Notes under the pieces: model-generated
What the model was told of the DNA's origin: nothing
Database searches by the model: none
What the model saw: only the letters and a program-made list of their open reading frames with translations
NCBI GenBank assembly: GCA_027485695.1
Contig: JAIXQO010000005.1
Coordinates: 1 to 64,000, forward strand
Length of the DNA stretch: 64,000 nucleotides
Source: Pseudomonadota bacterium
GTDB taxonomy: Bacteria > Bdellovibrionota > UBA1018
Direction of reading: 5' to 3'
In this document: piece after piece, positions 52,731-61,143 of the stretch
Layout of the letters: every line of letters starts with the position of its first letter
Numbering within the stretch: the stretch's first letter is position 1
Translations under genes and position numbers: made by a program

Positions 52731-54068
52731 ATGAGCACTTCCCGCCAAAAACCTGTCGTCACCATTATCGGCGCTGGCCTCTCTGGATCCGAAGCCGCAC
52801 ACTTCTTGGCGGAAAAAGGCGTCCCCGTCCGCATCATCGAAATGCGACCAGAAAAATTGACCCCCGCCCATAAAACGGGCGGCTGCGCAGAGCTCGTTTG
52901 CAGCAACTCGTTTAAGTCGCTTGATGAAACTTCTGCTCCCGGATGGCTCAAACGCGAGATGACGAGTCTGGGCTCATTGATCCTAGACTCAGCCCGCGCC
53001 AACCAAGTTCCCGCCGGCCAGGCCCTCGGCGTCGATCGTGATCGATTCTCCGAATACGTGAGCCAACGCTTGAAAGCGCACCCGCTCATTGAATTTGAGA
53101 ATCGCGAAGCAACGGACATTGTCCCGGGTGAACTCACTCTCATCGCAACCGGACCTTTGACCTCGGATCCGCTCGCGGATTTCATCGCCTCCATCACCGG
53201 CGAAAAAGACCTCTATTTTTATGACGCGATCGCCCCGATCGTAGACGCGGACTCCATCGATCGAGACAACGTTTTTCTCGCGAACCGTTATGGCAAAGGC
53301 GACGAAGAAGCCTACCTCAACTGTCCGATGACTCGCGAAGAGTACTACGCGTTCATTGATGAGTTGATGAAGGCGGAAACGGTTCCGCCTAAGAACTTCG
53401 AAAAAGAAATTTTCTTTCAAGGGTGCCAGCCGATCGAGGCGATTGCCGCCACCGGTAAGGAAACACTCCGTTTCGGTCCGCTGAAACCCGTCGGCTTAGA
53501 TGATCCCAAAACAGGTCGCCGTCCCTACGCCGTTCTCCAACTTCGTCCTGAGAACAAGAGCCTCACCGCGTACAACTTGGTCGGGTTCCAGACTAAACTC
53601 AAATGGGGCGAGCAATCGCGCCTGTTTAAAATGATTCCAGCTCTGAGAAACGCTGAGTATTTCCGAATGGGTTCGATCCATCGTAATACCTACGTCTGCT
53701 CGCCTCGCGTCCTCGCGCGAGATCTCTCGCTCAAGGCGCGCCCTGAGGTTTTCATGTCCGGTCAAGTGACCGGCGTCGAAGGCTATCTCGAGAGCTCCGC
53801 TTGCGGAATCCTGGCTGCACTCTCTATTCTCGATCGCATCCAGGGCCGCGAATTCCAGCCACCACCGAAAACGACAGCCTTGGGAGCGCTTCACCACTTC
53901 ATCACCGAGAGCAATCCCAAACACTTCTCGCCGATGAACGCATGTTTCGCGCTTTTTGAAAAAGACTGGTTTCCAACCGCCATCGGCCTCAAAAAAGACG
54001 AGTCCCGCAAAAAAATGGTCGAACAGTCTACCCAAGACTTCTCGGCTTGGAGAGAATCGGTGAAATGA
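52731..54068 (+). CDS. trmFO: Folate/FAD-dependent tRNA (uracil-54-C5)-methyltransferase TrmFO
   Basis: Uses methylene-tetrahydrofolate and FAD to make m5U54 in tRNAs. The 445-residue protein has the FAD-binding VTIIGAGLSGSEAAHFLAEKG at the N-terminus, HKTGGCAELVCSNSFKS with the Cys nucleophile, NCPMTREEYYAFIDEL, GPLKPVGLDDPKTGRRPYAV, HRNTYVCSPRVL and SGQVTGVEGYLESSACG, all standard for the family. It is 48 bases from the divergent xerC gene and overlaps the downstream DMT transporter start by four bases. TrmFO replaces SAM-dependent TrmA in some lineages. Confidence 0.96.
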   Translation: MSTSRQKPVVTIIGAGLSGSEAAHFLAEKGVPVRIIEMRPEKLTPAHKTGGCAELVCSNSFKSLDETSAPGWLKREMTSLGSLILDSARANQVPAGQALGVDRDRFSEYVSQRLKAHPLIEFENREATDIVPGELTLIATGPLTSDPLADFIASITGEKDLYFYDAIAPIVDADSIDRDNVFLANRYGKGDEEAYLNCPMTREEYYAFIDELMKAETVPPKNFEKEIFFQGCQPIEAIAATGKETLRFGPLKPVGLDDPKTGRRPYAVLQLRPENKSLTAYNLVGFQTKLKWGEQSRLFKMIPALRNAEYFRMGSIHRNTYVCSPRVLARDLSLKARPEVFMSGQVTGVEGYLESSACGILAALSILDRIQGREFQPPPKTTALGALHHFITESNPKHFSPMNACFALFEKDWFPTAIGLKKDESRKKMVEQSTQDFSAWRESVK

Positions 54069-54967
54069 ACCCGTCCTCTATCGGTAGTTTTCTGATCGCG
54101 TTTGCCGCCTTCCTCTGGGCGACCGATACTCTGTTTCGCTATCCTCTCATGCAGGCGGGGTTCGACCCCGTTCTGCTCGTGGGTCTCGATCACCTGATCT
54201 GTCTCTGCGTCTTGCTACCGATCGCGTGGATGAAGTTCGGCAAAAAACTCACCGCGCTCACTCGCGCGCAGTGGACCGGACTGTTCTTGATTGGTGCCGG
54301 CGCATCGGGATTCGCTACCGTTTTCTTCACGGCGAGTTTCGGGCTCGTAAATCCGTCCGTTGCTATCCTCATTCAAAAACTCCAGCCAGTATTTGTGATC
54401 TTGTTTGCGATGCTTTTCCTCAAGGAACGGCCGCAAGCGAACTTCTGGATTTGGTCTCCGGTCGCGATCGCCGCCGGTCTCGTCATCAGTTTCCCGGATT
54501 TCAATTTCCAGTTCGTCGCCTCACTCAATCCACAATCCAAAGGCGCGATCTACGCCTTCATTGCGGCGTTCATTTGGGCGCTGGGTACAGTCGTCGGCAA
54601 GGGCCTCGTTTCCAAGGTCGATCCCGGCATTGTGACCTACTGGCGGTTTCAGTTCGGATTCGCCACGCTCGTCGCGCTGTTCTTTTTGGGTGGCGGTCAT
54701 TTCGGCGCGCTTGAAACGATCACGCATCCTCATAACCTCCAAGCGATCGGCTACATCTCGCTCGTCTCGGGTCTCACCGCGATGGTGATTTACTATCAGG
54801 GACTCAAGCGAACGACCGCATCGGTCGCAACCCTGATGGAACTCGTGTTCCCGGTATCGGCGGTTTTCTTGAATACGATTTTTCTCGATAACGGACTCAA
54901 GCCGGTCCAGATTGCGGCATCGCTGATTCTGCTTTTTGCGGTCACGCAAATTTCGTCGCAAAAATAG
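54065..54967 (+). CDS. EamA/DMT-superfamily transporter
   Basis: A 300-residue protein with ten predicted helices in two EamA repeats. The start ATG 54065 overlaps the trmFO stop (ATGA). AAFLWATDTLFRYPLMQAG and LDHLICLCVLLPIAW mirror the transporter at 10821-11762, so the two are likely paralogues with related substrates. FIAAFIWALGTVVGKGL begins the second repeat. Substrate unknown. A terminator-like hairpin follows at 55025. Confidence 0.88.
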   Translation: MNPSSIGSFLIAFAAFLWATDTLFRYPLMQAGFDPVLLVGLDHLICLCVLLPIAWMKFGKKLTALTRAQWTGLFLIGAGASGFATVFFTASFGLVNPSVAILIQKLQPVFVILFAMLFLKERPQANFWIWSPVAIAAGLVISFPDFNFQFVASLNPQSKGAIYAFIAAFIWALGTVVGKGLVSKVDPGIVTYWRFQFGFATLVALFFLGGGHFGALETITHPHNLQAIGYISLVSGLTAMVIYYQGLKRTTASVATLMELVFPVSAVFLNTIFLDNGLKPVQIAASLILLFAVTQISSQK

Positions 54968-55024
54968 CCATTCTCTCGAACTCCACGCGACCGAATTGCC
55001 CAGTAATCAGCCGTTTCACGCAGC

Positions 55025-55055
55025 AATCATTCATCACTGTAGAATGATTTTATCT
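55025..55055 (+). terminator. Terminator after the trmFO-DMT operon
   Basis: AATCATTC (55025-55032) pairs perfectly with GAATGATT (55042-55049), followed by TTATCT. It is 58 bases after the transporter stop. The A/T-rich stem is weak but the T-containing tail supports intrinsic termination. The rest of the 54968-55190 gap is AT-rich and holds the promoter region of the next lipoprotein gene. Confidence 0.55.
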
Positions 55056-55190
55056 AAAAACAATTTCATAATTCATTGCGTCGAATGCGTTCGTCACTTA
55101 TATCATTGAACTTCATTCACTCGCATCATCGGTTCCCGCTCGCTGTTACGCGTTTGGATGTGCTTCAAAAACCAACCAGGAGTTATTTCC

Positions 55191-56171
55191 ATGAACGCAT
55201 CGAAAATCACGAGTCTGATCCTGAGCGCATCGCTCATCGTCCTCACCGCTTGTAACGAAGAGTACATCCCAGCGCCAATCTACACGGCTGACGAAACTTG
55301 GGCAGTTGGCCAAGACATCTCGAACGACGGTCCTTACCAAATGTTCGACCGTTGCGCGGTCATCGGCATCACGAACCGCCTTCGCACGTTCGTTCGCGGA
55401 ACCGACGGATCTCTCGTCGATGACGAAGCAACCATCAACTCCGGAACGATCTACAACGATTTCTACTACGGCCCGAACCTGAACAACCAAACGCTCTTGG
55501 GCTCTACTACGGAATCCCTTCAGTGGACGATCCCGTACCTCTACACCTACGAGCACAGCGCTTACTATCCAGTCGGCACCCAACTCTGGCAGATGGACTA
55601 CGCGACGATGGATCTCTATTTCCAGGATCTCCAACTCGACTATCCGTACGCGTCTGACTACGCTTACACGGATTTCGACGCCGGCACGTTCTCCTGCTTC
55701 TACTACTACAACGTGATGATCTATAACGGTAACTACACGGGCAACTACCCAGGCGGCCGCGTCGCTGCTCCAGAAGGCATCGAACTCCGCACGATCACGA
55801 AACGTAACGGCTCCCCAATCGTCGATAAAAACGGCACGGCACCAAAAGTCGCTGTCGCCAAATACGACCTGATCGACGACGCAATCGCTACGGCAAAAGC
55901 ATCGGGCGCTAAACTCAATTTCAACAACCGCGCTGAGTTCTTGAACTTCCTCAAGGCAAGCAAGGGCCGCGCTCTGAACGCGAGCGAAAAAACAGCTCTC
56001 GCATCCGTCAGCCGCGTGGTTGTCAAAAACCGCAAAGCAGTCGGCGAAATCGCTAAAAAATACAACGGCAAGATCGAGAAAATGGTTTTCAGCCCAGAAT
56101 TCTCGAAGCTTCCAGCCGGCCTGAAAGCTAGCCTCAACAGCATGTACGAATTCTCCAAGCGCGTGAAATAA
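55191..56171 (+). CDS. Tyr-rich surface lipoprotein
   Basis: ATG 55191 is preceded by AGGAG. The 326-residue product has a lipoprotein signal (MNASKITSLILSASLIVLTAC, Cys21). Residues about 25-190 are very rich in Tyr, Asn and Asp (for example DFYYGPNLNNQ, YASDYAYTDFDAG, CFYYYNVMIYNGNYTGNYPG). The last 130 residues are basic and helical. The even codon pattern and a strong terminator after it suggest high expression. No family recognised. It may be an abundant surface or adhesive protein. Confidence 0.65.
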   Translation: MNASKITSLILSASLIVLTACNEEYIPAPIYTADETWAVGQDISNDGPYQMFDRCAVIGITNRLRTFVRGTDGSLVDDEATINSGTIYNDFYYGPNLNNQTLLGSTTESLQWTIPYLYTYEHSAYYPVGTQLWQMDYATMDLYFQDLQLDYPYASDYAYTDFDAGTFSCFYYYNVMIYNGNYTGNYPGGRVAAPEGIELRTITKRNGSPIVDKNGTAPKVAVAKYDLIDDAIATAKASGAKLNFNNRAEFLNFLKASKGRALNASEKTALASVSRVVVKNRKAVGEIAKKYNGKIEKMVFSPEFSKLPAGLKASLNSMYEFSKRVK

Positions 56172-56200
56172 TCACGATCTTGAGCTGAACTCATCAGTCG

Positions 56201-56240
56201 AAACCCCGGGCCGCGGAAACGCAGCTCGGGGTTTTTCATT
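56201..56240 (+). terminator. Rho-independent terminator of the Tyr-rich lipoprotein gene
   Basis: AAACCCCG (56201-56208) pairs with CGGGGTTT (56227-56234), extended by a GC-rich inner part, and is followed by TTCATTTT. It lies 30 bases after the stop codon. Confidence 0.85.
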
Positions 56241-56255
56241 TTAACCGTAAAAAAG

Positions 56256-56301
56256 AGAAACCCCGGAATGCGGAGGGAGAGCCGCAATCCGGGGTTTCTT
56301 T
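56256..56301. terminator. Bidirectional terminator between convergent lipoprotein genes
   Basis: GAAACCCCGGA plus TGCGG (from 56257) pairs with CCGCA plus TCCGGGGTTTC (ending about 56298) with one mismatch, a stem of about 16 bases. TTCTTTT follows on the plus side, and the minus strand reads TCTCTTTTTTACGG after the stem, so it can stop both converging transcripts. Confidence 0.85.
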
Positions 56302-56323
56302 TAGTCGACCGATCCCGCTTGCG

Positions 56324-57541
56324 CTATTTGTAGCAAGCGATCCGGGTCGCGACCGAGCACTTGAATTCGGTTGCCTTACATTTGCCCCAGAAGTTCGTTT
56401 TCGTGCAGACTTCAACGCATTCGCGGGCCGTCGCCGTCAGGGTGCTGTGTGCTCCGGTGTATTTTCCAGAGTAGTACTGACCGACCGTGATCGTGTAAGA
56501 AACACCGTTTTTCTGGAGTGGATAGAAACCATCTGGGCACTGAATGTCCGATTCATTCTGAACGAGCCATGCACCTTCGAATCGCGAAGCAACTGGCAGG
56601 ATGCAGACGTCTTGGTTATTCACTTTGCCCATTTGACCGTAAGCCGCCGTAGAACCGCCCGGTCCGACTGGTTTCGTTTTCACGCAATCTTCGGCGAGCT
56701 GGGATTGCAGCGTGGTCAGGTTCACGTAGAACAGGGTGCCTTCGGCGTCGGTGACGCGGATGCGGGTTTGACCGACTCCGGATTCTGCTTTGAAAAGGCC
56801 CGTATTCACGTCGACGGCTCCGAGACCTTCGTAGATATCGAACTTGTATGGAGGTGTTCCACCGGAGGCCGTGAGTTTCAGCGTTTGATTCACGCGAACC
56901 GAAGCGGACTGAGGTGAAACCGACAATGGCGAGGTGCTTTTCACCTTGATCGTGAGTTCCACTGTCTCACCATTCGCGTCACTCATCTGGATGAGCGCCT
57001 CACCCGGCGTAGCGCCCGCCGAGAAAAGTGTGCCCGCGATAGAGCCGACACCGGCCAGGTGTACGAACTTGTAAGGAGCCGCGCCGCCTGCTCCGGAGAG
57101 AGTGGCAAACTCACCGACTTTGATCGTCGTCTTGGAGACTTTGAGTTCGAGGAAACTCTTGACCTCGACGTAGGCGAAGTTGATCGCGCCGACGGAGTCT
57201 TTGACCTGCAGAACGGCCGTTTCAGTCGCCGAAGATGCGGTGTAGGTTTTCTGGCTCAAGGTACCGGAACCGGAAACCTTGGAATAAACATACGGAGGCG
57301 TTCCACCGCTTGCACTGAGCGTAACGGACGCTCCTGGTTGAATGACCGAAGCGCTCGCGAGCAGAATGAGCTCATTGGAGGTGCTCGAACCGTTGTCGGT
57401 CGATACGTCTTGTTGGCTCATGGCTGCTTCTTCTTCGGCTTCGGCGGCGCTCTTACCGCAACCCGTAGCCGCGAGTCCCATCCAGGTCAGTGCGAGAATC
57501 GTAAGATAGTCTCTTCGATTTTCTTTCTTGATCGTAGTCAT
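56324..57541 (-). CDS. Lipoprotein with three SprB-like/Ig-like repeats and a Cys-rich C-terminus
   Basis: A 405-residue lipoprotein (signal ending LAATGC, Cys28). Three beta repeats of about 75 residues follow: each begins VTLSASGGTPPYVYSK-, ATLSGAGGAAPYKFVH- or LKLTASGGTPPYKFDI-type (near residues 72, 145 and 218). GGTPPY is the hallmark of SprB-type adhesin repeats. The C-terminal 120 residues contain ten cysteines (CVKTKP, VCILPV, IQCPDG, ECVEVCTK, KCKATEFKC, IACYK), likely disulfide-bonded. It is probably a surface adhesin. No partner gene is adjacent. Confidence 0.75.
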   Translation of the reverse strand: MTTIKKENRRDYLTILALTWMGLAATGCGKSAAEAEEEAAMSQQDVSTDNGSSTSNELILLASASVIQPGASVTLSASGGTPPYVYSKVSGSGTLSQKTYTASSATETAVLQVKDSVGAINFAYVEVKSFLELKVSKTTIKVGEFATLSGAGGAAPYKFVHLAGVGSIAGTLFSAGATPGEALIQMSDANGETVELTIKVKSTSPLSVSPQSASVRVNQTLKLTASGGTPPYKFDIYEGLGAVDVNTGLFKAESGVGQTRIRVTDAEGTLFYVNLTTLQSQLAEDCVKTKPVGPGGSTAAYGQMGKVNNQDVCILPVASRFEGAWLVQNESDIQCPDGFYPLQKNGVSYTITVGQYYSGKYTGAHSTLTATARECVEVCTKTNFWGKCKATEFKCSVATRIACYK

Positions 57542-57849
57542 AATGTTGTCTCCCTACCTGACTAGAGAGCAAAACTGTTGCCAAGTGGGTGTGTCATTTT
57601 TTCTCGATCAATCCTGGAAACATCGGAGCGAGCACACAGACCTGGGAATCAATCGAATAGAAAACAATCAGTGCACTGTCGAATGTTTGGACGATTTCTG
57701 AGCGGGAATGGTCAAAAAAACGACATAACGCTTTGTATAATTTTATCTAGTTTTTATTTAATCATTCCAAAACCTTAAGCTCATTCGCCCGCTTTCCGAT
57801 CCGAAAGTTGAGGAAGACACATTCTATAGAGAGGAGATGCTCCCTTAAA
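57542..57849. other. Divergent intergenic region
   Basis: This 308-base gap separates the minus-strand repeat lipoprotein from the plus-strand pro-domain/protease pair. It is AT-rich between about 57710 and 57775 (TTGTATAATTTTATCTAG), where a -10-like TATAAT is seen at about 57736. No gene is convincing; a small frame at 57578-57778 lacks a ribosome site. Confidence 0.4.
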
Positions 57850-58611
57850 ATGAGAAGGATGAGGGTTTGGGCTATAACACTCAGTATGATCGGGGTCGTC
57901 GGCCTCGTCGCCATTGCGACTTGGCGCGAGTTCTCGCGCCTTGCCTCCAGCGAGCACCCCAAGCGAGTCATCGTCACTCCGGATCTTCGTCCGGAGGCCC
58001 AGAACAACATGGGCGCCGCGCGCCTCCTCTCAGAAAATAACGGCGGCGCAGTCGCCAACAACAACGCACGTTCCCCGGCTTCGACGGGCGCAACCGGCGG
58101 AGAAGTCGGATCACTCGAGTTTAACTCGCGCACTCCCGTCGTAAAAAGCCGCGCACTTGCTCGAACCAACTTCGAAAACCGCTATCGCTGGGCGGGCGCT
58201 GGTCTCGAAAGCATCGGTATGCCGGAGTGGAAAATCCTCTCAGTCGCCTCTGATTCGGTCACCGAGTCCGAGCGCGTATTCAATTACTCGATTTCTCACC
58301 TGGCACGCGGACGCAGCAAACCCGAGGCGTTCCACGGACCGATCGCAGTTTACGATCCAAATCAACGGCGCATCGGGGTTTTAACCGGCAAGATCACCGT
58401 CCGATTCAAAGACTCCGCTGACTCCGATCCCGATCAATTCGGTGAACGGTTCGACGTGATTCCCGTGAATATTCGTCGCGATGACACCGTTTCGACCTAC
58501 GAAGTACGCGACGGTAAGAACCTCGCGGCAACCATTCAAGCCATGGGACTCGATCCGAAAGTGGCCGCCGTCTATACGGAAATTCTTTCTAACGAAATCA
58601 GGACTCGATAA
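57850..58611 (+). CDS. Membrane-anchored protein coupled to subtilase, possible separate pro-domain
   Basis: The ATG at 57850 gives 253 residues; other starts (57859) are possible. A single membrane segment (about residues 5-25, VWAITLSMIGVVGLVAIATW) is followed by a disordered Asn/Ala-rich part to about residue 85. The C-terminal 100 residues (GVLTGKITVRFKDSADSDPD, then VSTYEVRDGKNLAATIQAMG and VAAVYTEILSN) resemble propeptides of S8 proteases, which have a strand reading G-x-I-x-V-x-FK and helices that block the active site. The stop overlaps the start of the subtilase (TAATG). I infer a trans-acting pro-domain or inhibitor. The similarity is short and unconfirmed. Confidence 0.55.
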   Translation: MRRMRVWAITLSMIGVVGLVAIATWREFSRLASSEHPKRVIVTPDLRPEAQNNMGAARLLSENNGGAVANNNARSPASTGATGGEVGSLEFNSRTPVVKSRALARTNFENRYRWAGAGLESIGMPEWKILSVASDSVTESERVFNYSISHLARGRSKPEAFHGPIAVYDPNQRRIGVLTGKITVRFKDSADSDPDQFGERFDVIPVNIRRDDTVSTYEVRDGKNLAATIQAMGLDPKVAAVYTEILSNEIRTR

Positions 58612-60401
58612 TGAAACGCTATTCTTCGATCTACACCTGGATTCTGGTTCTCCCGTTGACGGCATGTTTGCCTCAAGGGAGCGGCCTACTCAAAGAAACG
58701 AAAAAAATTAGCCTCAAGAACAGCACGGGCAGCGACAAGAACAACGGTCCAGATAACAGTGATCCGCCGAACAACGGCCCCGAAGGCACCGACCCATTCA
58801 CTGCACAGGCCTGGCATTTAAAAAATTCCGGTCAAATGGCCTACTCGACGAGCGCCGGCGTCGCCGGTGTCGATATCAACGTCGATACGGTTTTCAAAGA
58901 AGGCGTTCAAGGCAACGGCATTCAAGTGTTCGTTTCCGATGATGGGATCGAAGGAAACCACGAAGACCTTTTCAACAATCTTCGCAAAGGGATCGCGCGT
59001 GATTACACCAAAAGCGGTTCTTACGACGCCAACTGGGTCACACTTTCGGATGGCACATTTAACGACGGCGAGGCTTATCACGACGACCACGGGACTTCGG
59101 TAGCGGGACTGATCGCGGCCGAAGCGATGAACAGCCGCGGTAGCCGCGGCGTCGCTCCAAAAGCCAAACTCAACATCGGAAACTTACTTTCGGGAACCGT
59201 TTTGAAAAACGGCGGTCCTGCCCTTGACATGATGATCGACCAGATCTCACACACCTCAGACATCACGAACCAGAGCTGGGGCACTCCGCAAGACGGGCTC
59301 GACTATGCGGAGACTGGATACGTCGATCAAATGCGCCAAGCTGCCACGACGGGTCGAGCGAACAAAGGCATGCTGATCGTGAAATCAGCGGGTAATAGTT
59401 TCGCCGTCGAAGTCGCAAACAACGTCTACCGGTTCGGCAACGTGAGTTTCGACGGTTACAATACGACGCCCTATACGATCAACGTCGCGGCCATCAATGC
59501 TCAAGGCCGCCACGCTTCTTACTCCTCATTTGGTAGCGGTGTTTGGGTATCTGCCCCCGGCGGAGAATACGGCGATACCTCGCCCGCGATGATCACCACC
59601 GATCGTACCGGCTGCGCAAACGGCCACGCAAAAACATCCGCCACCTCCAACGGGTTCGATCGCGGCGGAAACACCAACTCGAATTGCACCTATACCGCCT
59701 CTTTTAACGGAACTTCGTCCGCAGCTCCGGTGACCTCGGGCGTGATCGCATTGATTCTAGAAGCGAATCCAACGCTCACCTGGCGCGACGTCAAACACAT
59801 CCTGGCCTCGACCGCCAAGCGACTAGAGCCCACCGCAACTCGCTACAACTATCCGGACGCGAACGTAACGCTCCCGGCGGGAATGGTTTGGGAGCAAGGC
59901 TGGGTCGAGAACAAAGCCGGTTTTGTTTTCAACAACATCTATGGATTCGGAATGGTCGATGCGACTGCAGCTGTCCGCTACGCCGGCATCTACAGCATGA
60001 ACCTCGGCACACAAAAAGAATCGGCCTGGATCTCAAGCGCCACCGGAAACACAGCGATCCCAGACAACAACGTGACCGGCATCACGAGCACGATCACAGT
60101 CCCAAGCACGCTGACGATCGAAGCCATTCAGGTTCAAATCGATGCTACTCACACCGAAATCGGTCAATTGGCCGTCGAGATCACGTCCGCACAAGGAACC
60201 AAAAACATCCTCCTGAATGCGAACAACTCGCTCTACGATTTACAGAACTACGGTGGGTCGGCGAACCTCTATACGTTCTTGTCGAACGCCTTCTACGGCG
60301 AAAAAGCGAACGGCACGTGGACCATGCGATTGATCGATCCATTCGCCCAGAAAACCGGAAATTTCCGCAGCTGGAAAGTCAAAGTCATCGGTCGCGATTG
60401 A
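58611..60401 (+). CDS. Kexin-like S8 serine protease lipoprotein with P domain
   Basis: A 596-residue exported protease. The signal ends LTACL, with Cys19 in a lipobox. A Ser/Asn/Pro linker (about 25-62) leads to the subtilase domain: Asp110 (VFVSDDGIEGNHEDL), His160 (DDHGTSVAGLIAAE), oxyanion Asn262 (VKSAGNSF) and Ser369 (FNGTSSAAPVTSG). Residues about 470-594 form a proprotein-convertase P domain (IQVQIDATHTEIGQLAVEIT, then NGTWTMRLIDPFAQKTGNFR, SWKVKV). Kexin-type enzymes process other proteins, or degrade prey or substrates. It has no recognisable own pro-domain, and its start overlaps the preceding gene. Confidence 0.88.
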   Translation: MKRYSSIYTWILVLPLTACLPQGSGLLKETKKISLKNSTGSDKNNGPDNSDPPNNGPEGTDPFTAQAWHLKNSGQMAYSTSAGVAGVDINVDTVFKEGVQGNGIQVFVSDDGIEGNHEDLFNNLRKGIARDYTKSGSYDANWVTLSDGTFNDGEAYHDDHGTSVAGLIAAEAMNSRGSRGVAPKAKLNIGNLLSGTVLKNGGPALDMMIDQISHTSDITNQSWGTPQDGLDYAETGYVDQMRQAATTGRANKGMLIVKSAGNSFAVEVANNVYRFGNVSFDGYNTTPYTINVAAINAQGRHASYSSFGSGVWVSAPGGEYGDTSPAMITTDRTGCANGHAKTSATSNGFDRGGNTNSNCTYTASFNGTSSAAPVTSGVIALILEANPTLTWRDVKHILASTAKRLEPTATRYNYPDANVTLPAGMVWEQGWVENKAGFVFNNIYGFGMVDATAAVRYAGIYSMNLGTQKESAWISSATGNTAIPDNNVTGITSTITVPSTLTIEAIQVQIDATHTEIGQLAVEITSAQGTKNILLNANNSLYDLQNYGGSANLYTFLSNAFYGEKANGTWTMRLIDPFAQKTGNFRSWKVKVIGRD

Positions 60402-60524
60402 TCCCATTCGCTCAAACCACCTCAAGTCTACAGCCTGGACCTTGAACCGTTTTGACAATCCGTTTGGGAGCCCCTAGTCTAGTACGCGGGTCTGTACTCA
60501 ATCATTACCTGAGGAGGCTCTCGG

Positions 60525-61007
60525 TTGTTCCGCATCACCACTCCCATCATTCTCGCATTCTTCGGCACCTATTGCGGAGTCACGCTATTAGCGGACGTTC
60601 CTTGCATCCCGCTTCGCTACCATCATCCGCTCGAGGGTCAGAGCGCACATGCATCTTTGAATGGGGAGACCGGCGCAACCATCGAACTCGCATCAATGAT
60701 TTCTCGATGGATAGAGGACGGTTCCGCGTTTAAACCGGGTGATCTTTCGGACATTACCAAACAAAACCGTGTGAAAACTTGGGTGACGCTCACGGATCGA
60801 ATCACCGACGGCGTCCGATCTCATCCTTCTGCGGAGCGGTCCCAATGGACGCGAGCACTCCGAACCTGCGCCGAGCACCCGAATCTCATCGATACGGTTC
60901 GCGCGATCTGTTGGAAACGTTGGTCTTCCGTTCGAGACGGAAATTCTCCCACTGGCGCCGAACCAGTTGTTCCAAGTCGGGTCGCCGCACTTTCGGAAAT
61001 TCTATAA
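60525..61007 (+). CDS. Secreted hypothetical protein with TTG start
   Basis: The start is a TTG at 60525 with a perfect GAGGAGG ribosome site seven bases upstream (60511-60517); there is no nearby ATG. The 160-residue product has a signal peptide (MFRITTPIILAFFGTYCGVT). The mature part is mostly helical with Cys in DVPCIPL, RTCAEHP and AICWKRW. No family recognised. TTG may hold expression below what the ribosome site would allow. Confidence 0.6.
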   Translation: MFRITTPIILAFFGTYCGVTLLADVPCIPLRYHHPLEGQSAHASLNGETGATIELASMISRWIEDGSAFKPGDLSDITKQNRVKTWVTLTDRITDGVRSHPSAERSQWTRALRTCAEHPNLIDTVRAICWKRWSSVRDGNSPTGAEPVVPSRVAALSEIL

Positions 61008-61143
61008 ATCCACGTGCAGGACCGAGCTAGTCCTTGAGTAGATATCTATCTACAACAAGTTTAATAGCAGTTCCCGGTTCAAGACGAAAAATCCATCTGG
61101 CATAGTTTGGCGCAGGAAACCCAACCTACTAGCAGGGAACACC

